The translations under genes and the position numbers were made by a program. A stretch of DNA of 6,803 bases from DATGQT01 sp035304085 (GTDB lineage: Bacteria > Bacteroidota > Rhodothermia > Rhodothermales > Rubricoccaceae): the NCBI GenBank assembly GCA_035304085.1, contig DATGQT010000122.1, positions 1 through 6,803 of the forward strand, read 5' to 3'. Under the pieces are notes generated by a model. The model made no database searches and had not been told where the DNA came from. It worked only from the letters and a program-made list of their open reading frames with translations. Positions within the stretch are counted from its first letter, which is position 1. Each line of letters opens with the position of its first letter. This document shows positions 1-5,269 of this stretch, piece by piece.

Positions 1-535
1 CCCGGTGGCCGTCGGCCAGCACGGCGACCTCCCGCCCGAGCACGTCGTACACCGCCAGCCGGACCTCGGCCGACGCCGCGACCTCGTACGTGATCACCGC
101 GTGCCGCGCGAACGGGTTCGGCGACACCACGGCGGGGGCCGCCGAGGTCGCCGCCGCGAAGAAGTCGGCGCCCTCGACGGTCGCCTCGAACGTCGCGCCC
201 CCGCCGGCGATGGCCGTCGGCGCCGAGACGTGGATCGTGAAGCGGGCGGTGTCGCAGGCGTCGTCGGGGTAGTCGCCGATGTGGAGGTCGAGGGCGTACG
301 TCCCGCCCGGGGCGTTGGCCGGGACGCGGACGCGGACGTTCCGTGTCACCGTCGCCCCGGCGGGGAGGGTGCCGGCGGCGAGGTGGATGCGGCGGTCGAC
401 GGGGCCGTCGGCGTCGAGCCAGAGGTCGAGGGGGGCGGGGCTGTCGTCGTGGTTCGTCACGGTGGTCGTGAACGTGATGACGTCGCCGGGGGCGGGGGCC
501 GGGTCGTCGAGCATCGCCGAGAGCTCCTGCTCGCA
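1..535 (-). repeat. Left arm of 535-bp inverted repeat (Ig-like plus sorting-domain module)
   Basis: Base p here pairs with base 6804-p of the other arm, with no gaps over 535 bp. I count about 30 mismatches (about 94% identity). Bases 1-141 are identical to the reverse complement of 6663-6803; the first difference is at 142. Mismatches are clustered at about 497-535 (7) and 338-397 (19), with 398-498 identical. It encodes residues 480-657 of the deiminase. Confidence 0.97.
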
Positions 536-1972
536 GGCGCCGGCGGACGGGAGGACGTAGAAGGAGCGCGGGCCGTCCGGCCCCACCAGCGGGAAGTGCT
601 CCGTGCGCCCCGACGCGTCCGCCGCAGAGAAGTAGTAGTCGATCTGGACGTCGCCCCCCGGCGGCACCGGCAGCGACGCCGTGTACGTGTCCCCGCCGGC
701 GTGCTGGAGCGGGAGGGCGTCGTACGGCCCCCCGTCCACCCGGTAGAACAGGAACAGCTCGTCCTCCAGCAGCGGCGCCCCGCTGTAGGGGACGATGTCG
801 ACGTCGAGCGCGATCTCGGGCTGGTAGGGGACCTCCCCGGCCACGGGGTCGTGGCGGAGGTACAGCATCTCGTTGTCGGCGACCTCCTTGACGCGGCAGT
901 GGAGCGCGTCGGTGGAGAGCCAGCTCCCCGTGAACGGGAGCACCTCGTACCCCGGCATCGCGGCCTCGTAGAGGGCGAGCGCCTCGTCGTCCCACGGCGA
1001 GTTGACGACGGGCACGTACACGCGCTCGTTCACGACGAGGGCGTTGGTGTAGGGCTCCCCGCCTGGGGTGTAGACCCGGAAGACCTGGTACGGCGTGCCG
1101 TAGGCGCTCGTCTGCGAGGCGAAGTAGGCGGCGACGGCCTCGTGCTCGTCGTAGTGGGGGTCCGAGGGCGGCACCTCGGCGATGAGGACCTTGTCGACGT
1201 CGAGGAACTTGGCCCACGTGTCGATGTGCTTGAGGTAGGTGTCCTGGGGGTCGATGGTGACGTGGTAGGTCTCGACGCCGAGGTAGTCGAGCATCCGGTC
1301 GAGCACGAGGGTCTGGTTGAACCCGTTCTCCTCCCAGACGAGGTCGGTGGACGCCGAGACGCCCCGGCTGTCGGTCATGTAGTTGCCGCCGGTGTGGACG
1401 AGGTCCATCGCGTAGAAGGGGACGTCGAGGTAGGCGGCGAGGGCGGCGGGGATGGCGTCGTCGGAGGGGCGCGGGCGGTTGTAGATGAAGTCGACGATGC
1501 CGATGTCGCCGTTCCCGTCGGCGATGTAGAACGGGCCGTAGTCGCGCGTCCAGTACGAGTCCGTCGGCGCACGGAGGAACTCGACGTTGTCCATGTTGAC
1601 GCCGGCCCCCTGGAAGGCGCTCGCCGCCTGGTCCTCCAGCCCCTGGGTGGCCACGATGGTGATGACGCGGAGCTGCTCGGAGAGGGCGGCCACCAGCTGG
1701 AGCGTGATGCCGAGGGGGTAGCGGATGAGGACGGCCTCGCTCCGCTCGAACTCGGCGACGTTGCGGACGGGGCCCGGGGGCGGGGGCGTCGGAGAGAAGC
1801 CGAGGCCGATCTCGTGCCGGCGCTGCATCTCCTCCTCGGTCATCCCCTGCGGGAGAGGGTTCTGCTCGTACCAGGGCTCGTTCGCGGGCACCCCCTGCGC
1901 ACGGGCGACGGATACGGCCGCGAGGAGAACGACGAAGGTGGGGAGGGCGAGGGCGTAGCGGAAGGGACTCAT
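1..1972 (-). CDS. Secreted PPAD-type peptidylarginine deiminase with T9SS-like sorting domain (3' end cut off by window edge)
   Basis: 657 codons are visible from ATG 1972-1970 and no stop is reached before base 1. Residues 1-26 are a signal peptide (cleavage after ARA, before Q26). The deiminase domain spans about 70-365 and belongs to the agmatine deiminase/PPAD family: TRDYGP (D144), YNRPRP (R166, R168), GGN (195-197), HID (H249, D251), TN (N310) and ALHC (C359). PPAD uses D130, R152, R154, Y233, H236, D238, N297 and C351; here the D-to-R spacings of 22 and 24 are the same, and Y246 sits three residues before H249. The two arginines bind the substrate's C-terminal carboxylate in PPAD, which favours protein C-terminal arginine over agmatine as substrate. 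An Ig-like segment follows (about 376-478), then a second one from C480, then the sorting domain from N619-P-F. The product should be exported and surface-anchored or released. Family assignment is strong; exact substrate is inferred. The terminal 535 bp are shared with the M43 gene at the other end. Confidence 0.92.
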   Translation of the reverse strand, partial: MSPFRYALALPTFVVLLAAVSVARAQGVPANEPWYEQNPLPQGMTEEEMQRRHEIGLGFSPTPPPPGPVRNVAEFERSEAVLIRYPLGITLQLVAALSEQLRVITIVATQGLEDQAASAFQGAGVNMDNVEFLRAPTDSYWTRDYGPFYIADGNGDIGIVDFIYNRPRPSDDAIPAALAAYLDVPFYAMDLVHTGGNYMTDSRGVSASTDLVWEENGFNQTLVLDRMLDYLGVETYHVTIDPQDTYLKHIDTWAKFLDVDKVLIAEVPPSDPHYDEHEAVAAYFASQTSAYGTPYQVFRVYTPGGEPYTNALVVNERVYVPVVNSPWDDEALALYEAAMPGYEVLPFTGSWLSTDALHCRVKEVADNEMLYLRHDPVAGEVPYQPEIALDVDIVPYSGAPLLEDELFLFYRVDGGPYDALPLQHAGGDTYTASLPVPPGGDVQIDYYFSAADASGRTEHFPLVGPDGPRSFYVLPSAGACEQELSAMLDDPAPAPGDVITFTTTVTNHDDSPAPLDLWLDADGPVDRRIHLAAGTLPAGATVTRNVRVRVPANAPGGTYALDLHIGDYPDDACDTARFTIHVSAPTAIAGGGATFEATVEGADFFAAATSAAPAVVSPNPFARHAVITYEVAASAEVRLAVYDVLGREVAVLADGHR

Positions 1973-2026
1973 GAGGGGGGAGTGTGAGGTCAGGGACGCG
2001 GGGGTGCAGGCCAGAAGCGACGGCTG

Positions 2027-2032
2027 ATGATA
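2027..2032 (-). promoter_or_regulatory. Possible -10 element for the deiminase gene
   Basis: On the minus strand this reads TATCAT, 54 bases upstream of the deiminase ATG. No convincing -35 or -33 element is seen at the proper distance; that position is occupied by the GC-rich hairpin at 2045-2067. Treat this as a weak candidate only. Confidence 0.15.
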
Positions 2033-2044
2033 CGAAGCCACCGG

Positions 2045-2095
2045 GCGCCCTGCCCTTCGGGGGGCGCACCTCGCTCGCGCGGGGAACCCGAGCGA
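2045..2095 (-). terminator. Pair of GC-rich hairpins between the lipoprotein and deiminase genes
   Basis: Two stem-loops lie head to tail. In the first (2045-2067), GCGCCC and CCC pair with GGG and GGGCGC around a TTC loop, with a two-base TG bulge. In the second (2071-2095), TCGCTCG pairs with CGAGCGA across an 11-base loop. They lie 25 bases past the stop of the lipoprotein gene and 72 bases before the deiminase start on the same strand, so they could end the upstream transcript or attenuate read-through. No T-run follows on the minus strand, so a standard intrinsic terminator is not demonstrated. Confidence 0.4.
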
Positions 2096-2120
2096 ACCCG
2101 ACGGGCGGCAGCTCAGCTCC

Positions 2121-2753
2121 TCAGCTCCCCGTCACGAACGGGCGCACGAACAGCTCGAACTCCCCGTCGCCGACGCCCGGGTAGTAGGGCACGGGCTGCG
2201 GGTCGCCCTGGGTGTAGGTCGAGATCATCGGGCAGGGCCCGGCGTCCACCTCGAACGTCGAGCGGCCGAGGACCTCGGCCGTGCGCGCCACCCGCACCTC
2301 GTAGTCGTAGACGACGTCATGCGTCTGCACGGACCACTCCGCGCCGGTGTCCTCGTCGGCGTACCCCTCGCAGACCTCGACCGGCGTGGCGGAGACCCGT
2401 CGTGCGCAGGCGACGAGTTCGGTCCGCTCGAGGTCGGGCCACTGCGCGCCCCAGCCCTCCGGCAGCGTGGCGATGCCACCGTGATACTCGGTGCCGTCCT
2501 CCGACCGCATGACCAGGATCGGGTGGACGCCGGGCCCGGCGACGTATTCGGCCGCCCGGGGCTGCCCGGTGCCGCGGCAGACCTGCCCGAAGTCGGTGTC
2601 GAACAGCTCGGCGCCGGCCGCTTCGCCGTCGGCGGGCGCAGCCGCGCCATCGGGGACCGACGCGGGCGGCTCGTCGCCTCCACCGCATCCGGTTACGAGC
2701 AGCGCCAGCGCGCTGAGGGCGAGCACGACGCGACGTTGGTACTTGGAAGTCAC
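2121..2753 (-). CDS. Predicted lipoprotein of unknown function with four conserved-looking cysteines
   Basis: 210 residues, starting at GTG 2753-2751 and ending at TGA. Residues 5-22 form a lipoprotein signal (KYQRR, then a hydrophobic stretch) with lipobox LVTGC, so C23 should be lipidated and the protein membrane-anchored. A flexible Gly/Ala/Pro-rich linker (24-48) precedes a compact domain with cysteines at 59, 116, 128 and 174, enough for two disulfides. The pattern LVACARR...VEVCEGY (113-131), YEVRVART (151-158) and GPCP (172-175) resembles small extracytoplasmic domains seen in lipoproteins of several phyla, but I cannot name the family. No catalytic motif is visible. The gene is divergent from the DUF3221-like lipoprotein gene and lies upstream of, and codirectional with, the deiminase, 148 bp away. 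GTG is chosen because the lipoprotein signal begins right after it; no Shine-Dalgarno precedes it. Confidence 0.8.
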   Translation of the reverse strand: MTSKYQRRVVLALSALALLVTGCGGGDEPPASVPDGAAAPADGEAAGAELFDTDFGQVCRGTGQPRAAEYVAGPGVHPILVMRSEDGTEYHGGIATLPEGWGAQWPDLERTELVACARRVSATPVEVCEGYADEDTGAEWSVQTHDVVYDYEVRVARTAEVLGRSTFEVDAGPCPMISTYTQGDPQPVPYYPGVGDGEFELFVRPFVTGS

Positions 2754-2781
2754 GGCTGGAGGAGGGCGGGTGAAGGGGCTG

Positions 2782-2810
2782 ATAACTTACGCCCTACGGC
2801 CGGAGGCCAA
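2782..2810 (-). promoter_or_regulatory. Candidate promoter for the lipoprotein gene at 2121-2753
   Basis: Reading the minus strand, TTG (2810-2808), 18 bases, then TAAGTTAT (2789-2782) partly matches the Bacteroidota pattern TTTG, about 19 bases, TAnnTTTG. It would give a leader of roughly 20-25 bases before the GTG at 2753. This is a motif match only; two positions of the -7 box differ from consensus. Confidence 0.27.
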
Positions 2811-2901
2811 GTGGAAAATCCGCGGCCCCGTGAGAAAGGGCGTGTCGCCCGGTCGGTCCGCCGTTCACCTGCGGCCCTTCTGCTCCCGCTACCCCTGCTC
2901 G

Positions 2902-2908
2902 TACTTTG
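2902..2908 (+). promoter_or_regulatory. Candidate -7 box (TACTTTG) for the DUF3221-like lipoprotein gene
   Basis: TACTTTG matches the Bacteroidota -7 element TAnnTTTG except that it is one base shorter. It lies 33 bases before the ATG at 2942, giving a predicted leader of about 27 bases. A partial upstream element (TTCTG) sits 19 bases before it, but no clear TTTG. The spacing to the gene is good; the upstream box is weak. Confidence 0.4.
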
Positions 2909-2941
2909 CCGTCGTCCCCGACACGCTGCAGCGTTCCCCCG

Positions 2942-3331
2942 ATGGGCAACGAGAAGCACCCCCGCCTCGGCCTCCTCGCCCTCACGTTCCTGGCCCTGCT
3001 GATCTCCGCGTGTGCTCGACCCGACGCCCTGAGCGCACCCGACGAGGAGCCGCTCGTGAGGGGGCCCATCGCGTCGATCACCACCCACGCCACCGGCACC
3101 GGCATCCTGGTCGAGGCCGGCCCGGGCTCTCGGGAGCCGTGCGGCATCCTCGCCACCGCCGACGCGGAGACGCGCTACCTCCGCCGCACGGGCGCAGGAA
3201 CCCTGCTCCAGGCCGAGCTGGCCGACCTCGCCGTCGGGGACACCGTGGAGGTGTACGTCGAAGGGCCGGTGGCGGAGTCCTGCCCCGTGCAGGGGTACGC
3301 ATCGGCGGTGGTCCTCGTCTCGAGTCGCTGA
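2942..3331 (+). CDS. DUF3221-like lipoprotein
   Basis: 129 residues from ATG 2942 to TGA. An upstream in-frame ATG at 2906 is rejected: it falls inside the promoter-like box and would put 12 polar residues before the signal. Residues 1-23 are a lipoprotein signal (KHPR, hydrophobic 9-22) with lipobox LISAC, so C24 is the predicted lipidated residue. Residues about 40-127 look like a small beta-rich DUF3221 (YobA-type) domain: RGPIASI, GTGILVEAG, a Thr-containing strand, then DLAVGDTVEVYVEGPVAES and PVQGYASAVV. The sequence 'DL..G..V.V...G.V.ES.P.Q..A' is the part I recognise. C67 and C114 could form a disulfide. The molecular function of DUF3221 proteins is unknown; they resemble OB-fold-like binding domains more than enzymes. 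It is transcribed divergently from the neighbouring lipoprotein gene and convergently with the carboxypeptidase gene. Confidence 0.85.
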   Translation: MGNEKHPRLGLLALTFLALLISACARPDALSAPDEEPLVRGPIASITTHATGTGILVEAGPGSREPCGILATADAETRYLRRTGAGTLLQAELADLAVGDTVEVYVEGPVAESCPVQGYASAVVLVSSR

Positions 3332-3370
3332 GCCGCCCTCTGCTCCCGCATCACCCGCCCGCACAGACCG

Positions 3371-3386
3371 CCCGCTGAAGTGCGGG
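3371..3386 (+). terminator. Possible terminator hairpin after the DUF3221-like gene
   Basis: CCCGC pairs with GCGGG across a six-base loop (TGAAGT), 40 bases after the lipoprotein stop codon, and is followed by the pyrimidine-rich TTCCTCCTC. The stem is short and the downstream tract is not a clean T-run, so this is a weak call. Confidence 0.3.
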
Positions 3387-3451
3387 TTCCTCCTCAGCCT
3401 CGGCGCCGAAGCCGCGGGCCGTGGGCTCGACTCCTCCGCCGGGCCGAGCTC

Positions 3452-3505
3452 GTCGTGGGGACGGCCGAGGAGTTCGTGGCCTTCAATCCGGCGGTGCCGT
3501 TCTGA
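3452..3505 (+). pseudogene. Gene-tail relic, copy A (VVGTAEEFVAFNPAVPF-stop)
   Basis: In the frame ending at TGA 3503-3505 the last 17 codons read VVGTAEEFVAFNPAVPF. Copy B at 4966-5016 matches over 51 bases without gaps: 39 of 51 bases and 12 of 17 residues agree, and several differences are silent third-position changes. Such a pattern is expected from two copies that diverged while coding. The frame stays open back past 3332 and a GTG at 3380 could start a 41-residue ORF, but residues before about 3440 look like arginine/proline-rich noise. I read it as the 3' end of a lost gene of unknown family; a short intact gene is the alternative. Confidence 0.5.
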
Positions 3506-3564
3506 GAAACGCCCCCGCACGCCCGGCCGGTGGTCATTCCGGCCCCGCCGCGCGCTGAGAGAGC

Positions 3565-3660
3565 ATGGAACGGCCGTGGCCCCGATGGCTCCCGCCCCTG
3601 GCGTTCTTCCTCGCCTGCGTCGCCGCGGCCGAGGTGTTCCTCGCGGTGCGGGGGTGCTAG
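3565..3660 (+). CDS. Possible 31-residue single-pass membrane microprotein
   Basis: An ATG at 3565 opens 31 codons ending at TAG 3658-3660. The product begins MERPWPRW (net positive) and then has one hydrophobic segment, about residues 9-28 (LPPLAFFLACVAAAEVFLAV), and ends RGC. This is the layout of an inner-membrane microprotein with its N terminus inside. Nearly every codon ends in G or C (exceptions GAA and CGA), as in the real genes of this window, and GAGAG lies just before the ATG. No family is recognised. In a genome this GC-rich, a short open frame with GC-ending codons can occur by chance, so expression is uncertain. Confidence 0.42.
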   Translation: MERPWPRWLPPLAFFLACVAAAEVFLAVRGC

Positions 3661-3706
3661 AGCACCGCGCCGCCCCTCCCTCGGTGCAGCAGGCCGGCGG
3701 GGCAGC
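3653..3706. terminator. Weak inverted repeats between convergent genes
   Basis: GGTGCT (3653-3658) and AGCACC (3661-3666) form a near-palindrome around the stop of the microprotein ORF. Further on, GCCGCCCC (3669-3676) can pair with GGGGCAGC (3699-3706), with one mismatch and a 22-base loop. This lies 24-61 bases past the carboxypeptidase stop on the minus strand, so it could act as its terminator. No T-run is present; chance pairing is quite possible in such GC-rich DNA. Confidence 0.2.
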
Positions 3707-3729
3707 GGGAGCCGAAAGCGAGGCGCCCC

Positions 3730-4779
3730 CTACCGCGTGAGCGTGAGGATGCGGGTGTCGGCGAACGCCTCCCCCACCGCCCGCACGACGTAGACGCCCA
3801 CGGGCAGCCCGGCGCCGTCGAACGTGAGGCGGTGCTCGACCCCCGCCGCGAGCGGCCCGTCGTGGAGGAGGGCCACCCGCCGCCCCAGCGCGTCGTACAC
3901 CGACACCGTGACCGCCTGCGCCTCGGCCACTGCCAGCGCCACCTCGGCCCGGCCCGCCGTGGGGTAGGCGAAGTAGCCCCCGTGGGTGTGGTAGTCCACC
4001 GTGACCGCCAGCCGACGCCCCCCCTCGGCGAAGTCGCGGATCGCCCGCGTCTCCGGCTCCGAGAACGGCTCCGGCCCACGGTAGGTCAGGCTCGACGGGT
4101 CGGGGCTGGAACTGGTGTTGCTCCAGCCCCACCCGTACCCGTAGTTCCGGTTGAGATCGACGCCGAAGGAGCCGTCCCCGTTGTCCCGCAGGTTCTTCCG
4201 CCACATCCCCCCTCCCGAGGGGTCCGTCTGCTCGTTGTAAGCGTAGCCGTCGGGGTTGACGACGGGGACGAAGAAGAGGCGGCGGTTGCGGACGAGGGCC
4301 CGCACGGCGGGGTTGGTGGCGTACTGCTCGGCGAGGTAGTACATCGTGTAGAGGACGGCCATCATCGCGCCAGGCTCGTTGGCGTGGTGGAGCCCGGTGA
4401 AGAGCACCTCCGGCTCCCCCTCGTCCACGACGGGGTGGTCCGTGACCTCGACCAACCACACGTCGCGGCCCTCGTGGCTCTGCCCGAGCGAGGTCTTGGC
4501 CGAGACGATGTCGGGGTACTGGGCACGAAGCGCGTCGAGGGCGGCGACGACGCCGTCGAAGGTGAGGTAGCCGCCCATCGGCCCGCAGAGGTCGGCCTCG
4601 ATGCGGCCGAGGGGGCGGCCGGCCTGGCAGCTGCCCTGGCCGGTGGCGAGGTCGTGCGCCGCGAGGTCATCGTAATACTCGGGCGAGGGCTGCGCCCGGA
4701 GCGGGGGCGCCGGCAGCACCACGAGGGCGGACAGCACCCAGAGGGCGAGGAGCGATCCGAGAGCCGGGAGCGCGCGCAT
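3730..4779 (-). CDS. Secreted M14 zinc carboxypeptidase fused early to a T9SS sorting domain; catalytic Glu missing
   Basis: 349 residues from ATG 4779-4777. A longer start at 4824 is open but would put 15 residues before the signal peptide and would lie upstream of the predicted transcription start. Residues 1-29 are a signal peptide ending LRA-Q. The M14 peptidase domain starts near residue 69 (GGYLTFD) and shows the zinc motif HANE (H132, E135), NPDGY, DLNRNY (N210-R211, substrate carboxylate site) and the third zinc ligand H264 in DYHTHGGYFAYP. A complete M14 domain continues some 70-110 residues to a Tyr and the catalytic Glu (Y248 and E270 in bovine CPA). Here, after Y272-P273, the sequence becomes a sorting domain: TAGRAEVALAV, VYDALGRRVALL, LPVGVYVVRA. 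The domain is therefore truncated and probably inactive as a hydrolase, though zinc and substrate sites remain. It may be a natural in-frame deletion or an assembly join. Confidence 0.88.
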   Translation of the reverse strand: MRALPALGSLLALWVLSALVVLPAPPLRAQPSPEYYDDLAAHDLATGQGSCQAGRPLGRIEADLCGPMGGYLTFDGVVAALDALRAQYPDIVSAKTSLGQSHEGRDVWLVEVTDHPVVDEGEPEVLFTGLHHANEPGAMMAVLYTMYYLAEQYATNPAVRALVRNRRLFFVPVVNPDGYAYNEQTDPSGGGMWRKNLRDNGDGSFGVDLNRNYGYGWGWSNTSSSPDPSSLTYRGPEPFSEPETRAIRDFAEGGRRLAVTVDYHTHGGYFAYPTAGRAEVALAVAEAQAVTVSVYDALGRRVALLHDGPLAAGVEHRLTFDGAGLPVGVYVVRAVGEAFADTRILTLTR

Positions 4780-4805
4780 GGGCAGGGGGATCCGGTGCAC
4801 CTCCC

Positions 4806-4834
4806 ACGATACCTTGCCCACCATCTCAGATCAA
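4806..4834 (-). promoter_or_regulatory. Candidate sigma70-like promoter for the carboxypeptidase gene
   Basis: On the minus strand TTGATC (4834-4829), 17 bases, TATCGT (4811-4806) matches a -35/-10 pair with ideal spacing, and lies 26 bases before the ATG at 4779. If used, transcription would start below 4806 and exclude the upstream start at 4824, supporting the shorter protein. Each hexamer has two mismatches to the E. coli consensus, and sigma preference in this lineage may differ. Confidence 0.35.
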
Positions 4835-4965
4835 CAGGGGCGCCCCCCGGTCGGGCGGTGCCAGCCGGGGCGCGTTCAGCGATCCGCCGAGCGGCGCTCC
4901 GTTCTCTAGCGGTAACCTCAACGAGGAGGAACCGCCCGCGCTCGTCACGCTTGCGTGCCGGCTTC

Positions 4966-5016
4966 GTTGCCGGGACGGACGAGGGGTTCGTCACGTTCAA
5001 CCTGGCCGTCCCGTTC
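4966..5016 (+). pseudogene. Gene-tail relic, copy B (VAGTDEGFVTFNLAVPF, stop lost)
   Basis: Seventeen codons read VAGTDEGFVTFNLAVPF and align without gaps to copy A at 3452-3502. Where copy A has TGA, this copy has CGA, so the frame runs on into unrelated arginine-rich sequence. Loss of the stop by one transition and the lack of a coherent upstream frame indicate a decayed copy. Both copies lie on the plus strand and flank the carboxypeptidase gene as direct repeats about 1.5 kb apart. The parent family is not recognised. Confidence 0.5.
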
Positions 5017-5129
5017 CGATCGAGGTCGTCGTGCTGCGCCCCGAGGGGGCTGGTTCTGAGGCAGCTTCGTCGGCGAAGGCGCCTCCTGGTCGAGGTGCCG
5101 GCCGAGGCGGACGCAGCGAGGCGGCGGCG

Positions 5130-5135
5130 TATACT
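5130..5135 (+). promoter_or_regulatory. Possible -10 hexamer (TATACT) upstream of the M43 protease gene
   Basis: TATACT stands out in a GC-rich region, 134 bases before the protease ATG. There is no recognisable -35 or TTTG element at the matching distance, and the leader would be unusually long compared with the other genes here. Low confidence. Confidence 0.18.
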
Positions 5136-5269
5136 CCGACCAGGTGCTCCCGCCGAGCCCTACCCCTCCTCCCCCGCCTGCCTCGTCACCGTATCCACCC
5201 GTGCGCAGGACGCTCCTCGCGTCCGGGGCGGCCTCGCCCGGCCTCACCCCATCACCTCGCCCCAGCGCC

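Larger units (their letters stand above)
3332..3729. other. 398-bp intergenic region between convergent genes
   Basis: This stretch lies between the 3' ends of the DUF3221-like lipoprotein and carboxypeptidase genes. It holds a small hairpin (3371-3386), a gene-tail relic on the plus strand (to 3505), a possible 31-codon membrane microprotein (3565-3660), a near-palindrome over that gene's stop (3653-3666) and an imperfect long stem (3669-3706). No other coding signal is seen. Confidence 0.7.
4780..5269. other. 490-bp divergent intergenic region between carboxypeptidase and M43 protease genes
   Basis: It carries the likely carboxypeptidase promoter at its left end and a gene-tail relic (4966-5016) in the middle. 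Right of that is a CTTCG/CGAAG palindromic patch near 5068-5081, a TATACT hexamer at 5130-5135 and about 130 bases of pyrimidine-rich leader before the protease ATG. No intact gene is supported here; the open frames on both strands lack a start, family match or coherent coding signal. Confidence 0.65.

Noticed and set aside
5..1987. A 660-codon open frame on the plus strand
   Set aside because: It is the antisense shadow of the deiminase gene. It has no family motifs, is dominated by Arg, Val, Gly and Asp, and arises because GC-biased codons on the minus strand remove stops from the opposite frame.
2750..4459. A 569-codon open frame on the minus strand
   Set aside because: It overlaps the carboxypeptidase in another frame and the DUF3221-like gene on the opposite strand. 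The translation is Gly/Arg/Ala-rich with no motifs.
4780..4824. An upstream start for the carboxypeptidase at 4824
   Set aside because: It would add 15 residues before a normal signal peptide and overlaps the predicted promoter, so the ATG at 4779 is preferred.
3373..4936. An 11-base match in opposite orientation (GAGGAGGAACC near 4922 and its complement near 3387-3397)
   Set aside because: The match is short and purine-rich, and it does not extend; it is not placed consistently relative to the two gene-tail relics, so chance is the simplest reading.
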